A stretch of 36,872 nt of DNA from Streptomyces graminilatus. Lineage in GTDB: Bacteria; Actinomycetota; Actinomycetes; Streptomycetales; Streptomycetaceae. A model generated the notes under the pieces. It was given only the letters and a program-made list of their open reading frames with translations, had not been told where the DNA came from and made no database searches. Numbering within the stretch: position 1 is the stretch's first letter; each line of letters begins with the position of its first letter. Below are positions 8,210 through 15,393 of this stretch, in pieces. Location: NCBI RefSeq assembly GCF_001418565.1, contig NZ_LIQQ01000050.1, forward strand, positions 1 through 36,872. Reading direction: 5' to 3'. A program made the translations under genes and the position numbers.

Positions 8210-8237
8210 GGGCCGGGCTCCCTCAGGAGTCCGGCCC
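8210..8237 (+). terminator. Bidirectional terminator hairpin between the OB-like gene and hupS
   Basis: GGGCCGGGCTCC (8210-8221) pairs with GGAGTCCGGCCC (8226-8237) with one G-T wobble and a CTCA loop. There is no T-run. It lies between two convergent genes. Confidence 0.7.
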
Positions 8238-8260
8238 GGCGCGTGAGTGCCCTTGCACCC

Positions 8261-8911
8261 CTACTTGGTGCGGGCGGTGGCCTTCTTGGCGGTGGTGGTA
8301 CGAGCCGTCGACTTGCGGGCCGGGGCCTTTGTCGCCGCGGTCGTCTTCTTGGCCGCCGGGGCCTTCTTGGCGGCCGTCTTCTTCGCCGTCGCCGTCGTCT
8401 TCTTGGCCGCCGCGGTCTTCGCGGTGGTCTTCTTGGCCGTGGTCTTCGCCGCCGTCGCCGTGGTCCTCTTCGCCGGCGCCGTCTTCTTGGCCACGGTCTT
8501 CTTCACGGCCGTCGCCCGCTTGGCGGTGGTGGCCTTCTTCGCCGCGGCCTTCTTGACCGTTGCGGCAGCACCGCCGCCGGTCAGGCTGCCCTTGGGCGCC
8601 TTCTTGACCGCGACCTCGCCGCCACGCGGGAGCTTCTTCGAGCCGCTCACCAGGTCCTTGAAGCCCTGGCCCGCGCGGAAGCGGGGGACCGAGGTCTTCT
8701 TGACCCGAACCCGCTCACCCGTCTGCGGGTTGCGGGCGTAACGGGCCGGGCGGTCGACCTTCTCGAAGGAACCGAAGCCGGTGACCGAGACACGGTCCCC
8801 ACTGACCGTCGCGCGGACGATGGCGTCCAGGACCGCGTCGACCGCGTCGGCGGCCTGCTGACGGCCACCGACCTTGTCCGCAATGGCTTCTACGAGCTGC
8901 GCCTTGTTCAC
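8261..8911 (-). CDS. hupS: HU-family nucleoid protein with H1-like lysine tail (HupS)
   Basis: A 216-residue nucleoid protein. Residues 1 to about 93 form an HU domain: MNKAQLVEAIADKVGGRQQA, GFGSFEKVDRPARYARNPQTGE (DNA-binding arm) and a final FKDLVSG-like helix. The remaining about 120 residues are degenerate AAKK/TAKK repeats resembling eukaryotic histone H1. In S. coelicolor HupS is sporulation-associated and helps compact spore chromosomes. GTG 8911 is the start, with AAGGGGAAG just upstream. A well-formed promoter lies 52-80 nt upstream. Confidence 0.95.
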   Translation of the reverse strand: MNKAQLVEAIADKVGGRQQAADAVDAVLDAIVRATVSGDRVSVTGFGSFEKVDRPARYARNPQTGERVRVKKTSVPRFRAGQGFKDLVSGSKKLPRGGEVAVKKAPKGSLTGGGAAATVKKAAAKKATTAKRATAVKKTVAKKTAPAKRTTATAAKTTAKKTTAKTAAAKKTTATAKKTAAKKAPAAKKTTAATKAPARKSTARTTTAKKATARTK

Positions 8912-8962
8912 GTCTTCCCCTTCGGAGACATTGCCAGAACGAAAGTGTTCAAGCTTTTTCGC

Positions 8963-8991
8963 ACGTTAGGCAGATATATACCGCAAATCAA
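8963..8991 (-). promoter_or_regulatory. hupS promoter
   Basis: On the minus strand TTGATT (8991-8986) and TAACGT (8968-8963) are separated by exactly 17 bp. The spacer is unusually AT-rich (GGTATATATC). The leader would be about 45 nt and carry the hupS Shine-Dalgarno. The sequence agrees well with HrdB-type consensus. Confidence 0.7.
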
Positions 8992-9049
8992 ACACGAAAC
9001 GGGCTAATCACCCTTGTGCCGCAACGAACCAGGGCTGTCATGGAGTTCC

Positions 9050-9280
9050 TCAGCGGTCCTCGCCGGGGAATCGGCCCTCGTCGAGGTCCGCCATGAAGCG
9101 CTCCAGCCGTCTTGTCGCGTCGGCGAGATCGTGCTTGGCCGCGGCCGTAATGACCAGCAGCTTCCGGGTCAGCGCCATCCGTACGCCCTCCGGGACTTGC
9201 AGTGCGCGCACTCTTGTGTGCGCTTCCTTGAGTTGGGCCGCGACCGCCAGGTAGAGCTCGAGTTGGCCGTCGCGTTCCAT
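9050..9280 (-). CDS. Small conserved helical protein, unknown function
   Basis: A 76-residue, mostly helical, charged protein with no signal peptide and no motif I recognise. I start it at ATG 9280, where the compact helical protein begins; a longer frame back to 9358 gives an Arg/Pro-rich, unlikely N-terminus. No Shine-Dalgarno precedes the ATG. CACAAT ends exactly 6 nt upstream, suggesting a leaderless mRNA. It lies between leuD and hupS, all on the minus strand. Confidence 0.7.
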   Translation of the reverse strand: MERDGQLELYLAVAAQLKEAHTRVRALQVPEGVRMALTRKLLVITAAAKHDLADATRRLERFMADLDEGRFPGEDR

Positions 9281-9465
9281 GCACAGATTGTGCCATCTGG
9301 GGCGAGTTGTCGCCTGCCCAGGGGGCAACTGCCGCCTCGAACGGCCTTCCACGTCCACCTCGACGCCGCCGTGTCAAGACCCGGGTACCCCATCAACACC
9401 CTTTCTAACGTGGGAAGTTGGGAGGTTCCGGCGCGCTGTGCGGGAGAGTCCGGAGGCAGAAATGG

Positions 9466-9498
9466 CTGTACCCCCAATCGTGGCGATCGGGGGTACAG
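9466..9498 (-). terminator. leuCD terminator hairpin
   Basis: CTGTACCCCCAATCG (9466-9480) and CGATCGGGGGTACAG (9484-9498) pair over 15 bp with one mismatch and a 3-nt loop. It lies about 50 nt beyond the leuD stop. Only a weak T-run follows. Confidence 0.75.
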
Positions 9499-9546
9499 AC
9501 GGGGTGTCGCGGTGGCCGAAACCCTGCGTGCGAAGGGCCTTGCCGG

Positions 9547-10140
9547 TCAGACCTTCAGCGTCCACGGCTTGTACGAGGGGCGCTTCGCCTCGTACGCCGA
9601 GATCGCGTCCTCGTTCTGGAGGGTGATGGAGATGTCGTCGAGGCCGTTCAGCAGCCGCCAACGGGCGTTCTCGTCGAGCTCGAAGGCGGCGGTGATGCCC
9701 TCGGCGCGTACTTCGCGGGCCTCCAGGTCGACGGTGATCTCGGCCTGGGGGTCGTTCTCCGTGAGCTTCTGGAGCGCGTCCACGGTCTCCTGCTCCAGAA
9801 CCACCGTGAGCAGGCCGTTCTTGAGCGAGTTGCCACGGAAGATGTCCGCGAAGCGGGAGGAGATCACGGCCTTGAAGCCGTAGTTCTGCAGCGCCCAGAC
9901 GGCGTGCTCGCGCGAGGAGCCGGTGCCGAAGTCGGGGCCGGCGACCAGGACCGTCGCGCCCTCGCGCTCGGGCTGGTTGAGGACGAAGTTCCCGTCCTTG
10001 CGCCAGGCCTCGAACAGTCCGTCCTCGAACCCGTCCCGCGTGACCTTCTTGAGCCAATGGGCGGGGATGATCTGGTCGGTGTCGACGTTGCTGCGGCGCA
10101 GCGGTACGGCCCGGCCGGTGTGCGTGGTGAATGCTTCCAT
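9547..10140 (-). CDS. leuD: 3-isopropylmalate dehydratase small subunit
   Basis: The small (swivelling-domain) subunit of isopropylmalate isomerase in leucine biosynthesis; it works as a heterodimer with LeuC. The 197 residues fit the family. [17 protein letters not shown] and [17 protein letters not shown] are the LeuD signatures. ATG 10140 lies 6 nt after the leuC stop, with GGAG at the end of leuC, so the pair is co-translated. A terminator hairpin follows. Confidence 0.97.
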   Translation of the reverse strand: MEAFTTHTGRAVPLRRSNVDTDQIIPAHWLKKVTRDGFEDGLFEAWRKDGNFVLNQPEREGATVLVAGPDFGTGSSREHAVWALQNYGFKAVISSRFADIFRGNSLKNGLLTVVLEQETVDALQKLTENDPQAEITVDLEAREVRAEGITAAFELDENARWRLLNGLDDISITLQNEDAISAYEAKRPSYKPWTLKV

Positions 10141-10146
10141 GGCTGA

Positions 10147-11577
10147 TCAGACTCCAGCGGGCGTACGGGTGTCGGTGTCGGACAGGTCGGCCGGGGAGGC
10201 CAGGTGGCCCAGTACGGCCGTCGCGGCGGCGACCTGCGGCGACACCAGGTGCGTACGGCCGCCCTTGCCCTGCCTGCCCTCGAAGTTGCGGTTGGAGGTG
10301 GACGCGGAGCGCTCACCGGGGGCCAGCTGGTCGGGGTTCATGCCCAGGCACATCGAGCAGCCCGCGTGCCGCCATTCGGCGCCGGCCTCCTTGAAGACCA
10401 CGTCCAGGCCCTCGGAGACGGCCTGGAGACCGACCCGCACCGAACCGGGGACGACCAGCATCCGTACGCCGTCGGCGACTTTGCGGCCCTCGACGATGGC
10501 GGCGGCGGCGCGCAGGTCCTCGATGCGGCCGTTGGTGCACGAACCTACGAAGACGGTGTCCACCTTGATGGAACGCAGCGCCTGTCCGGCCTCCAACCCC
10601 ATGTACTCCAGGGCCTTTTCGGCGGCGAGACGCTCCGAGGCGTCCTCGTACGAAGCGGGGTCGGGGACGGCGGCCGAAAGCGGCGCGCCCTGGCCGGGGT
10701 TGGTGCCCCAGGTGACGAACGGCGACAGCGCGGCGCCGTCGATGACGACCTCGGCGTCGAACACGGCGTCGTCGTCGGTGCGCAGCGTCTTCCAGTACTC
10801 CACCGCCGCGTCCCAGTCCGCGTCGGCGGGGGCGTGCGGGCGGCCCTTGAGGTACTCGAAGGTGGTCTCGTCGGGGGCGATCATGCCCGCGCGGGCGCCG
10901 GCCTCGATCGACATGTTGCAGATGGTCATCCGGGCCTCCATCGAGAGCTTCTCGATGGCGGGGCCGCGGTACTCCAGGATGTAGCCCTGGCCGCCGCCCG
11001 TACCGATCTTCGCGATGATGGCGAGGATCAGGTCCTTGGCGGTGACACCGTCGGGCAGCTCGCCCTCGACCGTGATGGCCATGGTCTTCGGGCGGGCCAG
11101 CGGCAGCGTCTGGGTGGCCAGCACATGCTCGACCTGCGAGGTGCCGATACCGAACGCCAGCGCGCCGAAGGCGCCGTGCGTGGAGGTGTGGGAGTCACCG
11201 CAGACGACGGTGGTGCCCGGCTGGGTCAGCCCCAGCTGCGGCCCGACCACATGGACGACACCCTGCTCGACGTCACCCAGCGGGTGCAGCCGCACACCGA
11301 AGTCCGCGCAGTTCTTGCGCAGCGTCTCCAGCTGGACCCGGGAGACCGGGTCCGCGATGGGCTTGTCGATGTCGAGGGTCGGAGTGTTGTGGTCCTCCGT
11401 CGCGATGGTGAGGTCAAGGCGCCGCACCTTGCGGCCGGCCTGGCGCAGACCGTCGAAGGCCTGCGGGCTGGTCACCTCGTGCAGCAGGTGCAAGTCGATG
11501 AAGAGGAGGTCGGGCTCGCCCTCGGCGCGCCGGACGACATGGTCGTCCCAGACCTTCTCCGCGAGTGTCCTACCCAT
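10147..11577 (-). CDS. leuC: 3-isopropylmalate dehydratase large subunit
   Basis: LeuC is the 476-residue [4Fe-4S] aconitase-type subunit that isomerises 2- to 3-isopropylmalate in leucine synthesis. Visible motifs are [21 protein letters not shown], the cluster ligand in [11 protein letters not shown] and the paired cysteines in [13 protein letters not shown] 11577 has a strong GGAGGG 7 nt upstream; a longer frame to 11616 is unlikely. The gene is divergent from ndgR. NdgR-type IclR regulators (LtbR in corynebacteria) are known to control leuCD, and a palindromic site lies between the two genes. Confidence 0.97.
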   Translation of the reverse strand: MGRTLAEKVWDDHVVRRAEGEPDLLFIDLHLLHEVTSPQAFDGLRQAGRKVRRLDLTIATEDHNTPTLDIDKPIADPVSRVQLETLRKNCADFGVRLHPLGDVEQGVVHVVGPQLGLTQPGTTVVCGDSHTSTHGAFGALAFGIGTSQVEHVLATQTLPLARPKTMAITVEGELPDGVTAKDLILAIIAKIGTGGGQGYILEYRGPAIEKLSMEARMTICNMSIEAGARAGMIAPDETTFEYLKGRPHAPADADWDAAVEYWKTLRTDDDAVFDAEVVIDGAALSPFVTWGTNPGQGAPLSAAVPDPASYEDASERLAAEKALEYMGLEAGQALRSIKVDTVFVGSCTNGRIEDLRAAAAIVEGRKVADGVRMLVVPGSVRVGLQAVSEGLDVVFKEAGAEWRHAGCSMCLGMNPDQLAPGERSASTSNRNFEGRQGKGGRTHLVSPQVAAATAVLGHLASPADLSDTDTRTPAGV

Positions 11578-11736
11578 CGCTTTCCCTCCGGCCGGCCGGT
11601 GCGGGCGCCGGCCCATCTAGATAGAGATCCTGTGGTGGCGTCCGCCCGTACCCCTTGTCCGGGCTTCCACCGCCGGGCCCGTTGGTCGGCGGGCCGCTGT
11701 GTCTTCCAGAGTGGCGCGTTCCACCGGAAAATGAAC

Positions 11737-11765
11737 TTGCGTTTCACAGAGTGAGACGCGAGTAT
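11737..11765 (+). promoter_or_regulatory. ndgR promoter with overlapping palindromic operator
   Basis: TTGCGT (11737-11742) and GAGTAT (11760-11765) are 17 bp apart, and the -10 ends 6 nt before the ndgR ATG (leaderless). Inside the spacer GTTTCACAGAGTGAGAC (11741-11757) is a near-perfect palindrome that extends one GC pair on each side. This is a good candidate NdgR/IclR operator. It would give autoregulation and control of divergent leuCD. Confidence 0.7.
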
Positions 11766-11771
11766 CGTTTC

Positions 11772-12488
11772 ATGGACAACAGTAGCGGCGTCGGCGTTCT
11801 GGACAAGGCAGCCCTTGTCCTGAGCGCTCTGGAGTCCGGTCCGGCCACCCTCGCGGGTCTGGTCGCGGCGACCGGACTGGCACGACCCACGGCACATCGT
11901 CTCGCCGTGGCCTTGGAACACCACCGCATGGTGGCGCGCGACATGCAGGGCCGTTTCATTCTCGGCCCGCGCCTGGCGGAACTGGCGGCCGCGGCGGGCG
12001 AGGACCGCCTCCTCGCGACGGCGGGCCCGGTGCTCACCCATGTCCGCGATCTGACGGGCGAGAGCGCGCAGCTCTACCGCCGCCAGGGCGACATGCGCAT
12101 CTGCGTCGCCGCGGCCGAGCGCCTCTCGGGCCTCAGGGACACGGTCCCGGTCGGCTCGACGCTCACGATGAAGGCGGGCTCGTCGGCCCAGATCCTGATG
12201 GCCTGGGAGGAGCCGGAGCGTCTGCACCGCGGCCTCCAGGGGGCCCGCTTCACGGCGACGGCGCTGTCGGGCGTACGCCGCCGGGGCTGGGCCCAGTCCA
12301 TCGGCGAGCGCGAACCGGGCGTCGCCTCGGTCTCCGCCCCCGTCCGGGGCCCGTCGAACCGCGTGGTGGCCGCCGTGTCGGTCTCCGGCCCCATCGAGCG
12401 CCTGACCCGCCACCCGGGCCGTATGCACGCCCAGGCGGTCATCGACGCGGCGGCCCGCCTCTCGGAGGCCCTGCGCCGCACGGGCTGA
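11772..12488 (+). CDS. ndgR: IclR-family regulator NdgR
   Basis: A 238-residue regulator. The N-terminal winged helix (ATLAGLVAATGLARPTAHRLAVALEHHRMV, about residues 24-53, described in two parts: turn helix TLAGLVAATGL and recognition helix RPTAHRLAVALE) is followed by an IclR effector domain with VPVGSTLTMKAGSSAQILMA. The length, the sequence and the position divergent to leuCD match NdgR, known in Streptomyces as a regulator of leucine and other amino-acid metabolism and of antibiotic production. ATG 11772 has no Shine-Dalgarno and lies at the predicted transcription start. Confidence 0.93.
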   Translation: MDNSSGVGVLDKAALVLSALESGPATLAGLVAATGLARPTAHRLAVALEHHRMVARDMQGRFILGPRLAELAAAAGEDRLLATAGPVLTHVRDLTGESAQLYRRQGDMRICVAAAERLSGLRDTVPVGSTLTMKAGSSAQILMAWEEPERLHRGLQGARFTATALSGVRRRGWAQSIGEREPGVASVSAPVRGPSNRVVAAVSVSGPIERLTRHPGRMHAQAVIDAAARLSEALRRTG

Positions 12489-12504
12489 GCGGAAAGACGC
12501 ACGC

Positions 12505-12554
12505 CCTCGGGAAGCAGACCGGCCTCAACGCCGCGGCAGGTCGCTTTCCCGAGG
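12505..12554 (+). terminator. ndgR terminator-like structure
   Basis: CCTCGGGAA (12505-12513) pairs with TTCCCGAGG (12546-12554), extended inward by GC pairs with one bulge. It lies 16 nt after the ndgR stop. No T-tract follows. Confidence 0.55.
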
Positions 12555-12597
12555 ACACTCTTCTCAGGGGCACTTCTCAATCAGGGGCGAGGGCACC

Positions 12598-12650
12598 CAC
12601 CAGGGGCGCGGGGAACTGCGCGACCAGCCACAACGCACCCGCACCCAACA
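12598..12650 (-). repeat. Dispersed intergenic repeat, copy B (half element)
   Basis: The 21-bp arm at 12603-12623 (begins GGGGCGCGGGG, ends CTGCGCGA) is identical to 31950-31970 and to the reverse complement of 31892-31912. The flank CCAGCCACAACGCACCCGCA matches copy A on the other strand. Non-coding, between ndgR and the DUF4188 gene. Confidence 0.8.
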
Positions 12651-12664
12651 CACAAGCAGAACCC

Positions 12665-13165
12665 CTACGGCGCCGACCGATGAGCGAGCCGCTCCTTGGC
12701 GGACCGCCCCCGCCGCTCCACCGGCAACACCCCGTGCGCCGCCGCCAGCCCGAACGCCGGCATGTCCACGTAGATCGACTCGTAGGACCCCTCGGGCACG
12801 ACATACGTCTCGTGCCACAGCCCCACGTGCTGCCGGACCTTCCCCTCCCGCTCCATGCGGTTGAAGCGCGCCCACGCCGCGTGATGGAACATGTCCGGCG
12901 CCGTCGCGTAGGCGTACAGCTTCTCCTTGGACTCCCAGTACTGGACGACGTAGTACGTCCGGGGCGACGCCGTGAGCAGTACGTGACTGAGCAGCCCGCG
13001 CGACGGATCGCTCCCCAGCTCCCGCAGCATCCGCCCCATGCCCATGAGCACCGGGAACCAGTGGCGCACGGCCCAGAAGTGGTTGATGCGCATCCCGATG
13101 AGCAGAACGACGACATCCCCCTCGCTTGCGGCTGTCATACGGCCCGCGTTGGGTTTCACGGACAT
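12665..13165 (-). CDS. DUF4188-family protein
   Basis: A 166-residue protein resembling DUF4188, related to dimeric alpha-beta barrel monooxygenase-like proteins. VVVLLIGMRINHFW and YYVVQYWESKEKLYAYA are the core strands and helix. WHETYVVPEGSYESIYVDMP is typical of the C-terminal half. The activity is unknown; heme- or aromatic-substrate monooxygenase-like chemistry would be a guess. ATG 13165 has GGGGAGG 4 nt upstream. It is divergent from the MerR gene, which probably controls it through the dyad at 13208-13234. Confidence 0.85.
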   Translation of the reverse strand: MSVKPNAGRMTAASEGDVVVLLIGMRINHFWAVRHWFPVLMGMGRMLRELGSDPSRGLLSHVLLTASPRTYYVVQYWESKEKLYAYATAPDMFHHAAWARFNRMEREGKVRQHVGLWHETYVVPEGSYESIYVDMPAFGLAAAHGVLPVERRGRSAKERLAHRSAP

Positions 13166-13207
13166 GGGACCTCCCCTGTTGGGACCGCGACTCGTTGGGT
13201 GGCGACG

Positions 13208-13234
13208 CTATCCGACCGGCGCATGCTTGGATAG
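13208..13234. promoter_or_regulatory. Dyad operator between DUF4188 and MerR genes
   Basis: CTATCC (13208-13213) and GGATAG (13229-13234) are perfect inverted arms separated by 15 bp. Each arm resembles a -10 box (GATAGT on the plus strand, GATAGC on the minus). This would let a MerR-type dimer control both divergent promoters. Confidence 0.5.
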
Positions 13235-13262
13235 TGCCGTTGTCCGAGGAAAGGCGCAAGGC

Positions 13263-13904
13263 GTGCGGCTGGCCGAGTTGAGTGAGCAGAGCGGTGTCTC
13301 CACCGCGACGATCAAGTACTACCTGCGCGAGGGCCTGTTGGCGCCCGGCCGGCAGGTCAACATGACGACCGCGGATTACGACGAGGGGCATCTGCGCCGG
13401 CTGCGCCTGGTGCGCGCGATGATCCAGGTGGGCCGTATCCCGGTCGCCACCGCTCGTGAGGTGCTCGGCCATGTCGACGACGAGTCCCTGGGCCGCACGC
13501 TCCGGCTGGGCTCGGCCCTGTGGGCGTTGCCGCAGGGCGCCGAGCCCGACGAGGAGGACCCGGCGGTGGCCGCCGCCCGCCGCGAGGTGGACCGGCTGCT
13601 CGCGAGCCTCGGTTGGGAGATCACGCGCGAGCTGAGCACCCGCTCCCCCGTGCACCGCTCACTGGTGGCGGCGGTGGCCGCGCTGATCCGGCTCGGGTAT
13701 CCCTGGGACGCCGAACTGATGGCGCCGTACGCGGAGTTGATGTACCAGGTGGCGAGCCGGGACCTGGACTATCTGGAGACTCACGCGTCGGACGCGGAGC
13801 GGGTCGAGACAGCGGTCGCGGCAGCCGTGCTCTTCGAACCGGTACTCAGGGCGCTGCACCGGCTGGCCCAGGAGGAGGAGTCGGCGCGGCGCTACGGGCT
13901 GTAG
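13263..13904 (+). CDS. MerR-family transcriptional regulator
   Basis: A 213-residue regulator. Residues 1-70 carry the MerR winged helix: VRLAELSEQSGVSTATIKYY, then LREGLLAPGR and a second helical element ending ARMIQVGRIPVATAREVL-like. The remaining about 140 residues are helical, with no metal-binding cysteine cluster, so the effector is probably organic and is unknown. GTG 13263 is the start, with GAGGAAAGG upstream; the longer open frame back to 13038 overlaps the divergent gene and has no sensible start. Likely target: the adjacent DUF4188 gene. Confidence 0.85.
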   Translation: MRLAELSEQSGVSTATIKYYLREGLLAPGRQVNMTTADYDEGHLRRLRLVRAMIQVGRIPVATAREVLGHVDDESLGRTLRLGSALWALPQGAEPDEEDPAVAAARREVDRLLASLGWEITRELSTRSPVHRSLVAAVAALIRLGYPWDAELMAPYAELMYQVASRDLDYLETHASDAERVETAVAAAVLFEPVLRALHRLAQEEESARRYGL

Positions 13905-13940
13905 GCGCCCCGGGAGGGGACGGCCGGCGGCCGTACATGC

Positions 13941-13970
13941 AAAATGGCCCTCCGCCGAAGCGGAAGGCCA
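13941..13970 (-). terminator. tRNA cluster terminator
   Basis: On the minus strand TGGCCTTCCGC and GCGGAGGGCCA pair over 11 bp (one wobble) around a TTCG tetraloop, followed by TTTT (13944-13941). It lies 14 nt beyond the last tRNA-Glu. The same hairpin can serve the MerR gene from the other side. Confidence 0.88.
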
Positions 13971-13983
13971 CTCTGTACTGACG

Positions 13984-14056
13984 TACCCCCGACCGGATTC
14001 GAACCGGCGCTACTGCCGTGAGAGGGCAGCGTGCTAGGCCGCTACACAACGGGGGC
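13984..14056 (-). tRNA. tRNA-Glu(CUC), copy 1
   Basis: 73 nt. The acceptor GCCCCCG pairs with CGGGGGT (G1-U72 wobble) and the discriminator is A. The anticodon loop CTCTCAC gives CUC. The T loop GTTCGAATC is intact. CCA is not encoded. Confidence 0.97.
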
Positions 14057-14098
14057 GTGGATCTGGCGAGCGTTAAGACTACACGCCGTAGATCCGAG

Positions 14099-14170
14099 CT
14101 GGTCTACCTGGACTCGAACCAAGAATGACGGTACCAGAAACCGTAGTGTTGCCAATTACACCATAGACCA
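14099..14170 (-). tRNA. tRNA-Gln(CUG), copy 1
   Basis: 72 nt. The acceptor TGGTCTA pairs with TAGACCA and the discriminator is G. The anticodon stem ACGGT/ACCGT is fully paired and its loop TTCTGGT gives CUG. No CCA is encoded. Confidence 0.97.
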
Positions 14171-14189
14171 AGGCTGTTCAGTTGAAGCG

Positions 14190-14262
14190 TACCCCCGACC
14201 GGATTCGAACCGGCGCTACTGCCGTGAGAGGGCAGCGTGCTAGGCCGCTACACAACGGGGGC
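14190..14262 (-). tRNA. tRNA-Glu(CUC), copy 2
   Basis: 73 nt, identical in sequence to the other two tRNA-Glu genes of this cluster. Anticodon CUC; no encoded CCA. Confidence 0.97.
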
Positions 14263-14324
14263 CCTAGCGATCCTGCATGAGAGTCAGAGGGTGCGACCCG
14301 AACTGACCCTCCGGGAAGGATCTG

Positions 14325-14397
14325 TACCCCCGACCGGATTCGAACCGGCGCTACTGCCGTGAGAGGGCAGCGTGCTAGGCCGCTACACAACGGGGGC
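14325..14397 (-). tRNA. tRNA-Glu(CUC), copy 3
   Basis: 73 nt, identical to copies 1 and 2. Anticodon CUC; no encoded CCA. Confidence 0.97.
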
Positions 14398-14445
14398 CTG
14401 TGTGGAAATGATCTCCACGGGTGCAGATTTGAAGCAATCTGCGAG

Positions 14446-14517
14446 CTGGCCTACCTGGACTCGAACCAAGACTAACGGAACCAGAAACCGTCGTGCTGCC
14501 AATTACACCATAGGCCA
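14446..14517 (-). tRNA. tRNA-Gln(CUG), copy 2
   Basis: 72 nt. The acceptor TGGCCTA pairs with TAGGCCA, discriminator G, anticodon CUG. The anticodon stem is ACGGT/TCCGT, so the pair closing the loop is U31-U39, unlike copy 1 (U31-A39). It also differs from copy 1 in the acceptor, D and variable regions. It is the first tRNA of the minus-strand cluster. Confidence 0.96.
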
Positions 14518-14552
14518 CTGGAACGCAAGCCCTCGTGGAGCTCTTGTTCTAG

Positions 14553-14601
14553 CTGGCGCCTCCGGTTCCTGGCCTTTCGGCCCGCTTTTCCGGCGGCGCA
14601 G
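14553..14601 (-). terminator. Structured region after the HAD gene, probable terminator
   Basis: CTGGCGCC-CCGG (from 14553) and CCGGCGGCGCAG (to 14601) form an imperfect long stem. A central perfect hairpin GGCC-TTTC-GGCC (14571-14582) sits inside it. It lies just past the HAD stop and upstream of tRNA-Gln. There is no T-run. Confidence 0.45.
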
Positions 14602-14609
14602 GAAGAACA

Positions 14610-15359
14610 TTACCTGAAGGTGGACGGCGCTCCAAAACGGGTATCCGCGCCGAGGACCGCGGGGAGTTCGGCGAGGGAGGCGATCCGGTACGGGCCCCCG
14701 GGGGCCCGCTCGACGCCGCCGACGCCGCCGACGCCGCCGGGGACGCTCCGGTCGATCCACACCGAGAGCAGGCCGGCGTCGGCGGCGCCCCGTCCGTCGA
14801 TCTCCGGGTGGTCGCCGACGTACGCCACCTCCTCCGGCGGCAGGCCCAGGGCGTCGCAGGCGGCGTGGAAGGCCTGGGCGTCCGGCTTGTGGAAGCCCAG
14901 CTCGGCCGCGCACAGGACCGTCTCGAAGCGGTCGCGTACGCCGAGCACGCGCAGCTTGCGGTCCTGCACGAGAAGGCTGGAGTTGGAGAGCACCCCGTGC
15001 CGGTGGCCGGCGGCGAGGAGGTCGAGGACGGGCAGGACGTCCGGGAAGAGCGCCCAGGCCGCCTCGTAGTGCGCGATGTAGCGGTCGAACCAGGCGTCGG
15101 CCTCGGTGTCGGTCAGCTCCTCGCCCAGGAACACCCGTACGCGGTCCCGGCGCTGCCCCTGGAAGTCCACCTCGCCCGCCGAGAAGCGCGCCCACTGGGC
15201 GTCGGTGACCTCCCGCCAACGCGCGAGGGCCTCCTCGACGGTGGCGTACCCGTCGAGGAGGCCCTCGGCCGCGAGCTGCTCCCGCATCCCGGCGCGGTCC
15301 GCCGTGGTGTAGTCGAAGAGAGTGTCGTCGATGTCCCAGACCACGGCTCGGATCGTCAT
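14610..15359 (-). CDS. HAD-superfamily hydrolase
   Basis: A 249-residue phosphatase-like protein with all four HAD motifs: I DIDDTLFDY (Asp nucleophile near residue 9), II LSNSS, III FHKPD (Lys) and IV GDHPEID. A helical cap domain occupies residues about 20-95, as in the YjjG/phosphoglycolate phosphatase group; the substrate is unknown. Near the C-terminus a GCC-repeat in the DNA (about 14708-14740) encodes PGGVGGVGGV, a low-complexity insert. ATG 15359 lacks a Shine-Dalgarno, and TACCGT ends exactly 6 nt upstream, so the mRNA may be leaderless. Confidence 0.88.
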   Translation of the reverse strand: MTIRAVVWDIDDTLFDYTTADRAGMREQLAAEGLLDGYATVEEALARWREVTDAQWARFSAGEVDFQGQRRDRVRVFLGEELTDTEADAWFDRYIAHYEAAWALFPDVLPVLDLLAAGHRHGVLSNSSLLVQDRKLRVLGVRDRFETVLCAAELGFHKPDAQAFHAACDALGLPPEEVAYVGDHPEIDGRGAADAGLLSVWIDRSVPGGVGGVGGVERAPGGPYRIASLAELPAVLGADTRFGAPSTFR

Positions 15360-15393
15360 GGTCCGACGGTAGCGCGGCGCCGCGGAGGCGGGC

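Noticed and set aside
8270..8570. Tandem repeat tract in DNA
   Set aside because: It is simply the coding sequence of the lysine/alanine-rich HupS tail, known for this family.
9372..9377. Perfect TTGACA on the minus strand as a promoter -35
   Set aside because: No acceptable -10 lies 16-19 bp downstream, and the next gene's start fits a nearer -10-like box.
13984..14397. Three near-perfect spaced repeats that might suggest a CRISPR-like array
   Set aside because: They fold as complete tRNA-Glu genes with CUC anticodons; spacing is irregular and contains tRNA-Gln.
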